DNA from: Butyrivibrio sp. AE3009
Lineage (GTDB): Bacteria > Bacillota > Clostridia > Lachnospirales > Lachnospiraceae
Direction of reading: 5' to 3'
Assembly (NCBI RefSeq): GCF_000420845.1
Contig: NZ_ATVS01000011.1
Span: 1-64,000, forward strand
Length of the DNA: 64,000 bases
Of this stretch, positions 45,187 through 56,538 are shown in pieces (the stretch's first letter is position 1; each line of letters starts with the position of its first letter). The position numbers and the translations under genes were made by a program. The notes under the pieces were generated by a model. It did no database searches, was not told where the DNA came from, and saw nothing but the letters and a program-made list of their open reading frames with translations.

Positions 45187-45362
45187 TCCCATCTTCTGCA
45201 CGAAACATTTTTTTGAAAGAACATGTCATGGAAATCTTTAGCCTAGATGGGACTTTGAGCAGAGCACTTAGCGAGGTCTTTTCGAGCTTAGTGCGAGCCA
45301 TGGGTGAACACTTGGTGAGGTTTTTTCGAGCCTAGTGAGAATCCCAGTACCCACATGGGTGA
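45187..45362. repeat. tRNA-derived fragments and tandem repeat between DUF362 and tRNA-Leu
   Basis: The 350 bp from 45083 to 45432 hold no gene. 45187-45202 is an inverted copy (15 of 16) of the last bases of the adjacent tRNA-Leu(AAG) (45431-45446). 45245-45258 resembles its T-arm in direct orientation (GATGGGACTT). 45262-45307 and 45306-45362 are two diverged direct repeats, each with a CACTTAGC/GCTTAGTG-type inverted repeat around a T-rich loop. Confidence 0.7.
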
Positions 45363-45381
45363 GAGGACTCTCCCCATGTGG

Positions 45382-45427
45382 AAAAAGAAAAAAGCCCAAG
45401 GCTTTATGCCTTAGGCTTTTTCTTTTT
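45382..45427 (-). terminator. Terminator of tRNA-Leu(AAG), copy 1
   Basis: GCC-C-AAGGC and GCCTT-A-GGC pair around TTTAT with one mismatch and are extended by A-rich and T-rich arms. On the minus strand the right side ends in a long T-run. It lies six bases past the tRNA 3' end. Confidence 0.85.
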
Positions 45428-45432
45428 CTGCG

Positions 45433-45516
45433 TGCGGAAGATGGGACTTGAACCCACACGATGTAAGCATCACAAGATCCTTAGTCTTGCTCGTCTGCCA
45501 ATTCCGACACTTCCGC
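45433..45516 (-). tRNA. tRNA-Leu(AAG), copy 1
   Basis: 84 nt with acceptor GCGGAAG/CTTCCGC, D-arm with ATTGGCAGAC, anticodon stem CAAGA/TCTTG around loop CTAAGGA (anticodon AAG), a long variable arm typical of Leu (TGATGCTTACATCG) and T-arm GGGTTCAAGTCCC. CCA is not encoded. A consensus promoter lies at 45552-45580. Confidence 0.95.
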
Positions 45517-45551
45517 GAACCGTCGCCTCGATCTCTCGTGGCGACTTGATT

Positions 45552-45580
45552 ATAATATCAAAGTATCCGGCAAACGTCAA
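45552..45580 (-). promoter_or_regulatory. Promoter of tRNA-Leu(AAG), copy 1
   Basis: On the minus strand TTGACG (45580-45575), 17 bases, TATTAT (45557-45552). The leader contains a GTCGCC/GGCGAC stem just before the tRNA. Confidence 0.88.
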
Positions 45581-45623
45581 CAAAAATTTATAAACTTTTT
45601 TTCGTTTGCCATCTCATAGGCTA

Positions 45624-46523
45624 TTATTCCTTGACACCACCGATGGTAAGGCCTGTAACGAAGTATCTCTGGAGGAAGGGATACAGCAAAATGATAGGAA
45701 GCATTGTAGCAACCGTTACAGCGGCACGAATTGTGATAGGCGTGATGGTGTTGGCGCTGTTCTTGGCGCTGTCTGCACTACCGCTCTGCTGCATTACAGA
45801 TGAAAGCAGCTTCATGAGCTCGTACTGAAGTGTTGTGTACTCAGTCTTCATACGGTTGTACAGCATTGCATCAAACCATGAGTTCCACTGCCAAACGGCG
45901 ATGAACAATGCAACTGTTGCGTAAACAGGCTTACTCAAAGGAGAAATAATATCTTTGAAGATTGTCCAGTATCCGGCGCCGTCGAGCTGAGCTGATTCTT
46001 CCAAACTCTCGGGAATGCCTTCCATATAGGTTCTCATAACCAGCATGTTAAATGCACTGATCATACCGGGAACCCAGTATACGTGGAATGTTCCTGTAAG
46101 TCCTAAGTTCTTGTAGAGAAGGAAAATAGGAATCATTCCGCCGTTAACATACATTGTAATAACCCAGAAAAGTGACAGCTGGGATTTAAACAGGAATCTC
46201 TTACGGCTTACAACAAATGCAAGCAGCGCATTTGCAAAAAGTGAAGTGAAGGTAGCCACGATTGTTCTTAAAACTGTGACTCTGGCACCTACCCAGATAT
46301 TCTGCATCGCAAATACTGTCTGATAGTTCTTCATGGAGAACTTACGGGGCCATAAATAAATTCCGCCTCTTACCGCATCGATACCATCATTAAATGACAG
46401 GGCTACGGTATTGATAACAGGGTAAAGTGTAACTATTACGAATATTGTCAGGAACAGTACAACGAATATCTCAAATATGACATCGCTGACCGGTCTTCTT
46501 ACTGTGTACTCTTTCTCATTCAT
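45624..46523 (-). CDS. Sugar ABC transporter permease (LplC/YtcP type)
   Basis: 299 residues, six membrane segments, coupling motif ESAQLDGAGYWTIFKDIISPLSKPV (about 180-204) and the C-terminal GLTIGGVKE typical of the subfamily. RBS AAGGAGG lies before the ATG at 46523. It is the last gene of the operon binding protein-permease-permease. Confidence 0.93.
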   Translation of the reverse strand: MNEKEYTVRRPVSDVIFEIFVVLFLTIFVIVTLYPVINTVALSFNDGIDAVRGGIYLWPRKFSMKNYQTVFAMQNIWVGARVTVLRTIVATFTSLFANALLAFVVSRKRFLFKSQLSLFWVITMYVNGGMIPIFLLYKNLGLTGTFHVYWVPGMISAFNMLVMRTYMEGIPESLEESAQLDGAGYWTIFKDIISPLSKPVYATVALFIAVWQWNSWFDAMLYNRMKTEYTTLQYELMKLLSSVMQQSGSADSAKNSANTITPITIRAAVTVATMLPIILLYPFLQRYFVTGLTIGGVKE

Positions 46524-46538
46524 CGTCTTACGCCCTCC

Positions 46539-47480
46539 TTAGAATAATCTCTGCTCGCTGTATCTCTTGGCAATAGAGTTAGCAATAACGATGATCGCAA
46601 TACTTACAGCACTCTTAAACAAACCGGCGGCAGTACCGAGGGAGTAGTCATTCTGTGAAATACCCCATTTCAGTACGTAGATATCGATAGTCTGGGATAC
46701 AGACTGTACAAGTCCGTTACCTAACAGATACTGCACTTCGAATCCGGCATTTAATACGTTACCAACATTCATAAGAAGAAGGATCATGAAGGTAGGTTTG
46801 ATACCCGGGAAAGTAATATATCTGATCTTCTGTAATCTGTCGGCGCCATCGATGGAAGCTGCTTCATACAGAGCAGGATCGATAGCAGTGATGGCTGCCA
46901 GATAGATTATTGCATTCCATCCTGTCTCCTTCCAGCAGTTGGCAAATGCAACTATAGGCCAGAAGTATCCGGGATGTGCAAAAAAGTTGATTGCCTGATT
47001 AATGAATCCGAATCTCAGAAGCAGGTCGTTGACAATACCGGTTGCGGATAATGAAACGTGCAAAATACTGGTAACAACGATCCATGAAAGGAAATGCGGA
47101 AGGTATGAAATGGTCTGAATGGGCTTCTTGATCCATGCCCTTCTGACCTCATTTAAGATAATCGCAAAAAGAACTGCCATTATCGTGGTGGTAACAAGGT
47201 TGATAACACCCATTGCGAAGGTGTTTCTGATGACCTTAATGAAGGTCTGATCTCCAAACAGGAACTTAAACTTGTCCAATCCAACAAAGGCGGAACCAAG
47301 GATTCCCTTCTTGGGTTTAAAATTCTGAAAAGCCATGATCCAGCCTGTCAAAGGCCAGTAATAGAATATGATACCGTACACAACTACGGCAAGGGTCACA
47401 ACCATGAGAAAGCTCTGGCGCTTCATCTCCTTAAGTGTGGCCTTCATATCCATTTTTTTGCGTGTTTTATTCCGGGCCAT
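46539..47480 (-). CDS. Sugar ABC transporter permease (LplB type)
   Basis: 313 residues from the ATG at 47480 (AGGAG eight bases upstream; a GTG at 47489 is also in frame). Six membrane segments; coupling motif ALYEAASIDGADRLQKIRYITFPGIKP near residue 205. It partners the permease at 45624-46523 and the binding protein at 47630-49357. Confidence 0.93.
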   Translation of the reverse strand: MARNKTRKKMDMKATLKEMKRQSFLMVVTLAVVVYGIIFYYWPLTGWIMAFQNFKPKKGILGSAFVGLDKFKFLFGDQTFIKVIRNTFAMGVINLVTTTIMAVLFAIILNEVRRAWIKKPIQTISYLPHFLSWIVVTSILHVSLSATGIVNDLLLRFGFINQAINFFAHPGYFWPIVAFANCWKETGWNAIIYLAAITAIDPALYEAASIDGADRLQKIRYITFPGIKPTFMILLLMNVGNVLNAGFEVQYLLGNGLVQSVSQTIDIYVLKWGISQNDYSLGTAAGLFKSAVSIAIIVIANSIAKRYSEQRLF

Positions 47481-47528
47481 AAACTCCACTCCTATTACTC
47501 TTTTCTAGAAGAACCAATTCGATTTTTT

Positions 47529-47571
47529 CAAAAAAAGGGCAGCAACATTGTCTGTTGGCGCAGTTGCTGCC
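47529..47571 (-). terminator. Internal terminator between binding protein and permeases
   Basis: GGCAGCAAC and GTTGCTGCC pair in nine bases around a 16-base loop, followed on the minus strand by CTTTTTTTGAAAAAATC. It lies between the binding-protein stop (47630) and the permease start (47480), and probably lowers permease expression relative to the binding protein. Confidence 0.8.
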
Positions 47572-47629
47572 TTTTCTTGTTCTTTATTCCTATCTGGTAC
47601 ACTAAGCTCGACAGAACCTAGCTAAGTGA

Positions 47630-49357
47630 TTACTTAAATGTATCAAGAATCTCCTGCATCTCGCCGATGAAGTCCTCAGGCTTGCATGCATTGTATGCAT
47701 CCATGTACTCAGCCCAGCCCTGCTCGAAGTCCTTAGCCATAACAACCTTAGGAAGCCACTCGTGCTTGCACTCACCCATCTTAGCCCAAGCTACACCACC
47801 GGGTGTCTCAGTTGTGAAGTTGTTGGAGTATGAGTACATAGGGAACCAAGGTCCGTTAGTCTCAACTACTGAATTGATCATCTGAGGATATGTTGTTACT
47901 CCGTAAGCATCGAAGCATGCCTTAAGAGGAGCTGCCATATCGACCATGAACTCTGAAGGCTGCTCTTCAGGTTTGTTAGCGTTGATTCCGTCATCAGATG
48001 TTCCGTTCCACTGAGGGAAGTATGAATATACACATCTGTGAGAAGCCTGGTAAGAAGTATCTGCCCAGTTCATTCTCTGCTCATCAGTACGATAGTATAA
48101 TCCGTTCTCATCTACATCGTAGTCAACGCCCTTAACGCCCCAGAATCTGAGATCATGAAGTTCCTGATCCATAGCGCAGTCAACGATGAACTTGAATGCC
48201 TTGTCAGGATCCTTACAATCTGTTGTGATAGCGATACCTGAAGCCTGGTTAACTGTGTCATCATATGTATGCCATCTGTTGTCCATGCCGGCTGTTGTTG
48301 TAAGTCCAAGAGGTACATAGTTACAGCCCTTAGCATCAAGACCTGTCTGCTTGAAGGAGTCATTTACGTTGTTAGCGAAATCCCACCACTGGTCAACCAT
48401 ACCAAGTACGCGGCCTGTTGAAAGCTTAGCGATATACTCGTCGTAGGTCTGTGTGAAGGACTCAGGATCAACGAAGCCCTTGTTGTACTCTTCGTTGAGC
48501 TTCTTGAAGTAAGCGATTGTGTCGTCTGATGTGTTGTAGTCCTTGATTGTCATTGTGGACTTGTCAACTATTACAGAACCGTCGTTAGGATATCCTGCAA
48601 GGAACTGACCTGCGTTCTCAAGGCAGAAATATCTCCAGTCTTCGCAGAGGATTGTGTAAGCAATGTTCTCTGTGCCGTCGTCCATTGTAGGATTAGCAGC
48701 GATGTAATCCTCAAGGAGCTGGAAGTACTGATCAAGTGTCTCGATCTTAGGATAATTAGCCCACTCAAGAACTCTTACCTGGATCCAGAAAGCTTCGTCG
48801 TTGTGTGTTGTCTGCTTGGACTCACCCTTTGTGTTTCCGAAAGGATTGATCCAGTAGATGTGTCCGTCGGGCTGACGGAATTTCTCCCACTCTTCGGGAG
48901 TGAACCATTTCTCCTTGAACTCAGGATACTGGTCGATGTAATCATCAAGTGGAATAAGTGCGTCTGCGTCGATAAGCAGATTCATTTCATCGGAATCGAT
49001 GAAGTCAGGATACTCGCCGCCGGCGATAAGTGTACCTGTTGCCTCAGATGCTGTCTGACCTGTAAGCCATGTCTCTTTTACTCTTACCCCATACTTGTCA
49101 GCGATCATCTGGGCAATCTCGTTGTCATCATTGATCTCGGAACCGGGCATAGTGATGAACATTGTGAAATCTGTTACCTCACCCGGAGTTGCTGTGTCAG
49201 CTGAAGCACTTCCGGTATCAGCTGAACCGTTGTCAGTCTGAGTTGCAGCGGGTGTTGTGTCGCCGCCAGCAGGTGCTGATTCTGTGTCGCCACATCCGGC
49301 AAGAATTGATGCCATCATTGCAGCGCTCAGTAATAATGATGCTACTTTTTTCTTCAT
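47630..49357 (-). CDS. Sugar ABC transporter substrate-binding lipoprotein
   Basis: 575 residues. Lipobox LAGC with the acylated Cys at 22, a Thr/Ala/Ser/Asp-rich linker (23-60), then a family 1 solute-binding fold (MIADKYGVRVKETWLTGQ ... FDSDEMNLL-type segments). The size fits the LplA/YtcQ group that binds oligosaccharides. RBS AGGGAGG precedes the ATG at 49357. A 13-bp dyad CCCTTTGAAAGGG (49380-49392) in the leader may be an operator. First gene of the importer operon downstream of yesN-like and yesM-like genes, and likely under their control. Confidence 0.92.
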   Translation of the reverse strand: MKKKVASLLLSAAMMASILAGCGDTESAPAGGDTTPAATQTDNGSADTGSASADTATPGEVTDFTMFITMPGSEINDDNEIAQMIADKYGVRVKETWLTGQTASEATGTLIAGGEYPDFIDSDEMNLLIDADALIPLDDYIDQYPEFKEKWFTPEEWEKFRQPDGHIYWINPFGNTKGESKQTTHNDEAFWIQVRVLEWANYPKIETLDQYFQLLEDYIAANPTMDDGTENIAYTILCEDWRYFCLENAGQFLAGYPNDGSVIVDKSTMTIKDYNTSDDTIAYFKKLNEEYNKGFVDPESFTQTYDEYIAKLSTGRVLGMVDQWWDFANNVNDSFKQTGLDAKGCNYVPLGLTTTAGMDNRWHTYDDTVNQASGIAITTDCKDPDKAFKFIVDCAMDQELHDLRFWGVKGVDYDVDENGLYYRTDEQRMNWADTSYQASHRCVYSYFPQWNGTSDDGINANKPEEQPSEFMVDMAAPLKACFDAYGVTTYPQMINSVVETNGPWFPMYSYSNNFTTETPGGVAWAKMGECKHEWLPKVVMAKDFEQGWAEYMDAYNACKPEDFIGEMQEILDTFK

Positions 49358-49450
49358 TGTAATCCTCCCTTTTAATTTGCCCTTTGAAAGGGTTTATAAT
49401 CTGATAATTAGTCTAATACAGTGATATATTCTTTTCACCCTACAAATTCT

Positions 49451-49486
49451 AAAGAAAAACAGGACAAATTCTAGTGATTTGTCCTG
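49451..49486 (-). terminator. Terminator of the two-component operon
   Basis: AGGACAAAT and ATTTGTCCT (49461-49469 and 49477-49485) pair around a seven-base loop, followed on the minus strand by GTTTTTCTTT. It separates the response regulator gene from the importer operon. Confidence 0.85.
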
Positions 49487-49494
49487 CCATTTTA

Positions 49495-50595
49495 TTAATC
49501 TGTATGACTATTTCCATTCTTCCTGTATTTTGAGGGTGTGCAGCCCTTAATCGCAATAAATTTATTGATAAAATAGTCTGTGTCATGATAGCCCACTTCC
49601 TCTGCAATACGGCCTATCTTCTCATCGGACTTAAGCAGCATTGATGCCGCATGATTGATCCTCACAGCATTAAGATATTCCCTGAAGGACATACCGTACT
49701 GCTTGCGGAAGAGCTGCCCCAGGTAGGAGCTGTTCACATAATATTTGGCGGCAAAATCCTTGAGAGTAATATTCTGTGCGAAGCTTTTACTAAGCTCCTT
49801 TTCTATATCCTTAAGAACTCCCTTGGATACATTGCTGCGAAGGCTCATAAGATAACCGGCATATTCAAGAGCAAACTGCTTGACGTGAAGCATGGTTCCT
49901 GTGTGGGTACCATTTGTCAGGATATTGTCCGAGATGTACATCATTACAACCTCCTGATTGATACTCTCATCCAACTCCACCGCAAGATGAAGAAGTCTGA
50001 ATACAAGATAATTCTTGTTGACGCTTATGGCCTGTTCTGATAAAACAGCGCCTTCGCCTCCAATCTTGGAAAAAAGCACATCGATGTTCCTATTTATCAC
50101 ATCCTTGTCGTTATGTTCGATACCTGAAACAATACCGTCAAGCTCATCCTTAAACAAAACCGTGGAGGATTCTGCATCAGCGGTATTCTCATATCCCGCA
50201 AGTTCACTCCCCTGGGTAACACTCTTTTTACTCTTAACCTTATCTATGACTTCTGTAAGACTGTTGGCACTGACGGGCTTAAGCAGATAATCAAGGGCCT
50301 CGTACCTGAGAGCCGTCTGAGCATATTGAAAATCATTATAGCCGCTAAGGATCACAAAATAGGCTGAGGAAAGTCCCTCCTCCCGGGCGGTCTGCAAGAG
50401 TTCAAGCCCTGTCATTACCGGCATTTTGATGTCCGTTATCACAAGGTCTATGTCTCCCTGCTTAAGATACTCCAGCGCTTCCTCTCCGTTTGAAGCCTTT
50501 GCTGCTATCAAACACCCATATTGTTCCCAGTCAATGAGAACCGACATGCCTTCAAGAATAAAAGGCTCATCATCTACCAACATCACTTTTATCAT
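49495..50595 (-). CDS. AraC-type response regulator (YesN-like)
   Basis: 366 residues. N-terminal receiver with acidic pocket DDE (8-10), phospho-acceptor D55 in DLVITDIKMP and the conserved Lys near 105. A ~150-residue linker follows, and a C-terminal AraC DNA-binding domain (about 265-362: NITLKDFAAKYYVNSSYLGQLFRKQYG, then KIGRIAEEVGYHDTDYF). It overlaps the histidine kinase gene by 26 bp, so they are co-translated. It presumably activates the sugar importer just downstream when its kinase senses the sugar or its binding protein. Confidence 0.93.
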   Translation of the reverse strand: MIKVMLVDDEPFILEGMSVLIDWEQYGCLIAAKASNGEEALEYLKQGDIDLVITDIKMPVMTGLELLQTAREEGLSSAYFVILSGYNDFQYAQTALRYEALDYLLKPVSANSLTEVIDKVKSKKSVTQGSELAGYENTADAESSTVLFKDELDGIVSGIEHNDKDVINRNIDVLFSKIGGEGAVLSEQAISVNKNYLVFRLLHLAVELDESINQEVVMMYISDNILTNGTHTGTMLHVKQFALEYAGYLMSLRSNVSKGVLKDIEKELSKSFAQNITLKDFAAKYYVNSSYLGQLFRKQYGMSFREYLNAVRINHAASMLLKSDEKIGRIAEEVGYHDTDYFINKFIAIKGCTPSKYRKNGNSHTD

Positions 50596-52378
50596 CGTAC
50601 TTCTTAAGCCTGTCCGCAGGAACCGTAATGGTTATGTAGGTTCCAACGCCTTTCTCACTTTCAAGGCCAAAGCGCGCCGTAAGGTCGGTGCTCATGCGAA
50701 GTCTAAGACACGCATTGAGCATACCCACATGGGAGCCCTTCTTGACGTCTTCCAAAGTGCAATTATTCATCTTGTCATTCAGATACATGACTTCTTCATC
50801 CAGCATTCCGCTGCCGGTGTCCTCAATCTCCATGACAAGGGATTCTTCGTTCCTGTATACTCTTACATAAATATAGCAGGCGGCGGTTTTGCCTTCCATG
50901 CCGTGTATGCAGGCATTCTCAACAAAGGTTACCAGTGTAAGTTTGGGCACAAGGAAGTCTTTGCAATCATCTCTGACACTTATCTCAAACTTGAGTTTTT
51001 CTCCAAAACGGTACTTTTGAAGCTCCAGATACGACTTAATGAAGCTGATCTCATCTTCTATGGTGGAGTCATCGGTGGACCAGCTGACATTCTGTCTTAT
51101 CAGAGTTGCCAACTTCTCTATCATTGAAGCTGTCTCTTTTTCACTCTTGATGACACTCCTCATCCTGATGTTCTCCAGCATGTTAAACAAAAAGTGAGGA
51201 TTGATCTGGGAGTGAAGGGCCGACAATTCCGCCGTCTGCCTGGCAAGCTCCATCTCCTGTCGTTCAAGTCTGGCGGTATAGTTGGTTCTGATAAGAGTAC
51301 TCTGCCTTTCAACCATGCGATTGTACCCTCTTATGAGTAGGCCGATCTCATCGTTGCCCGCATTTTCCTCATTGATTCCCTGATTGTTATCTATATCCGC
51401 TTCATCAAAGGCTCTGGAAATCCTGTAGAGCCTCATGGCAAAGGATTTGTTCATGAATCTTATCACAACAATAGGCGCCAGGAGATTCAGCATGATCAGC
51501 AATATGATAATAACTGCATGATCCTTGAAAATCTTCTTAAAGTTACTCTCATTGCCAGAAACGATGATGCGAAGATTCCTTCCGTATACGTTCCAGGGAA
51601 CTTCAAGGCCTATGTTAACATCATCCCCCAGAGTTTCATAGTCCATGTTGATACTCTTCTGCAAAGGGCTGGACAAAAGAATCCTGTCCCCCTCGCACAG
51701 ATATATGGAATATTCGAAGGTCATAGCCTTCATCTTGCGCTGAAGCACGCTGAAATCCAGGTCCACATAAACCATCATGTTTCTGTGATACCATGAGTAG
51801 TTATCCAGCATTCTGATTACGGCAACTTTCTTTTTTTGGGAACTGTTGTTGATCTCATCCTTAGGATAGTAAAAAAAGACTACTATAGAGCTCTTCGACG
51901 CCTGAAGATCTTCCCAGCTGATGTATTTGATATCCTTGAGGTTGTAGAAGTTACCGCCGTTGACTATCCCTGCATTATCACTGCAGAGAATGATACTGCT
52001 AAGAACCGATTCTCTGCCGCCGTCAAGGGGCTTGATTTTCTTCTCGTTGAATCTGAATCTTTTTTCATAAAAATCGTAGTCCGATTCAAAGGTCTGATCC
52101 AGAAACTTATAAACATCCTCATCCAGATATATCTTGTTGATGGCTGTGACCGCTTCGTCAAAGGAGCTGTTTACCAGGTATCGCACGGAATCCGCCGCAC
52201 TTCTCATGCGGTATTCCTCTTCTCTTTGTTCATAGTATTCCAGAAGTCCGAATACAACACTGTCCGTGAGAATAAGCGGTATGAACATACATATCGCGTA
52301 TACCAGGATCAGCTTGTTCCTTATGCTAAGGTCATTGAGCCATCTGTATAGAATATTACTTATTTTTTTAGACTGCAT
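50570..52378 (-). CDS. Sensor histidine kinase (YesM-like)
   Basis: 602 residues. Membrane segments at about 20-40 and 285-305 enclose an extracytoplasmic sensor domain of about 245 residues. HAMP follows (305-360), then the His-kinase-5 motif with the phosphorylated His in SQINPHFLFNMLENIRM (about 393-410) and the ATP-binding N-box and G-box (TFVENACIHG, then DTGSGM). This is the LytS/YesM class, which typically pairs with YesN. RBS AGGGGAT precedes the ATG at 52378. It is the first gene of the two-component operon. Confidence 0.93.
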   Translation of the reverse strand: MQSKKISNILYRWLNDLSIRNKLILVYAICMFIPLILTDSVVFGLLEYYEQREEEYRMRSAADSVRYLVNSSFDEAVTAINKIYLDEDVYKFLDQTFESDYDFYEKRFRFNEKKIKPLDGGRESVLSSIILCSDNAGIVNGGNFYNLKDIKYISWEDLQASKSSIVVFFYYPKDEINNSSQKKKVAVIRMLDNYSWYHRNMMVYVDLDFSVLQRKMKAMTFEYSIYLCEGDRILLSSPLQKSINMDYETLGDDVNIGLEVPWNVYGRNLRIIVSGNESNFKKIFKDHAVIIILLIMLNLLAPIVVIRFMNKSFAMRLYRISRAFDEADIDNNQGINEENAGNDEIGLLIRGYNRMVERQSTLIRTNYTARLERQEMELARQTAELSALHSQINPHFLFNMLENIRMRSVIKSEKETASMIEKLATLIRQNVSWSTDDSTIEDEISFIKSYLELQKYRFGEKLKFEISVRDDCKDFLVPKLTLVTFVENACIHGMEGKTAACYIYVRVYRNEESLVMEIEDTGSGMLDEEVMYLNDKMNNCTLEDVKKGSHVGMLNACLRLRMSTDLTARFGLESEKGVGTYITITVPADRLKKYDDKSDVGR

Positions 52379-52423
52379 TTTGCTATCCCCTGACCCTTAC
52401 CCGACATACATATTTCTAACATT

Positions 52424-53077
52424 TTAGCAGATAATATCAAGTATCTCCAAGGGATCATTTACAAAATAATTATCTCCCGCGCCTGCATCCAGAAGCTCCT
52501 GCTTTGTTCTAAAGCCCCAGAGACAGGAGATGCACTTAAGCCCTGTGTTCACCGCTGTCTGATGATCTATTTCGGAATCTCCAACATAGATACATTCCTC
52601 CTTGCTGCTATGAAGCTCCTCCATGGCAAAAAGACACTCATCGGGATAGGGCTTTCTTCTGAGCTTATCCGTTACGCCGATGGCAACTTCAACGAAGTCG
52701 TCAAAATAAGCCTTCCTCAGCTCCTCCACAGCAGCCATTGGTTTGTTGGATACTATGGCAAGCTTATAGCCCTTGTTCTTAAGTGCCTGCAAAAGTTCGG
52801 GGATATGATGATATGGCCCTGTCTTAATATTGCAGTGGGCCTCGTAATACTCTGAGTATTCAGAGAGAATCCTGTCAAAATCAGGATTCTCCCTTCCGCC
52901 CTCAAGAGCTCTCTCGATAAGGACCGCAGAACCGCTTCCAACCATATGCTTGACCCGGTCTATGGAAAAAGAATTAAGGCCATTCCTTTCCATTACATAA
53001 TTCAGGGAATCTGTAATATCCTCTATGGTATCCAAAAGTGTTCCGTCCATATCGAAAATAATCGTACTGTATTTCAA
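52424..53077 (-). CDS. HAD-superfamily phosphatase (phosphoglycolate phosphatase-like)
   Basis: 217 residues with all HAD motifs: DMDGTLLDT (nucleophile D9, D11), the cap region, VSNKPM (motif II), KPYPDE and YVGDSEIDHQTA (motif IV). It is of the subfamily IA (PGP/Gph, PpaX) type. The start is a TTG at 53077 with GAGGCG upstream; a later Met would cut motif I. It begins 27 bases after carB. The phosphate ester substrate cannot be determined; pyrophosphatase activity as in PpaX is an alternative. Confidence 0.88.
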   Translation of the reverse strand: MKYSTIIFDMDGTLLDTIEDITDSLNYVMERNGLNSFSIDRVKHMVGSGSAVLIERALEGGRENPDFDRILSEYSEYYEAHCNIKTGPYHHIPELLQALKNKGYKLAIVSNKPMAAVEELRKAYFDDFVEVAIGVTDKLRRKPYPDECLFAMEELHSSKEECIYVGDSEIDHQTAVNTGLKCISCLWGFRTKQELLDAGAGDNYFVNDPLEILDIIC

Positions 53078-53104
53078 AATATAACGCCTCTTATTTCTAA
53101 AAAA

Positions 53105-56350
<3,246 letters not shown>

Positions 56351-56538
56351 GATATTCCTCCCTATTTCTTTTTTCATATTCTAATACATTATATTTATAC
56401 CGCGGCAAAGTGACAAGGAGTAAATTTACTGTTTGTAGGATATAGAAAAATATAGTAATGTACTTGTGTTATACTTATTCGTGAAAAATAAAACTTTAGC
56501 AGATTAAAATACATCAAGTTAAATGAATGGAATAAATC

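Noticed and set aside
45187-45446. Phage or integrative-element attachment site at tRNA-Leu
   Set aside because: Attachment sites are direct repeats that flank an element with an integrase. Here the longer copy is inverted, the interval is about 240 bp and no integrase is present.
45104-45459. Two open frames of 63 and 65 codons in minus direction next to tRNA-Leu
   Set aside because: They resemble each other only because both read through the same diverged tandem repeat; one runs through the tRNA terminator and 3' end, and neither has a ribosome binding site.
49380-49392. CCCTTTGAAAGGG dyad as a firm YesN operator
   Set aside because: Only one copy is seen and it is close to the start codon; it is mentioned as possible in the gene entry but not listed as a site.
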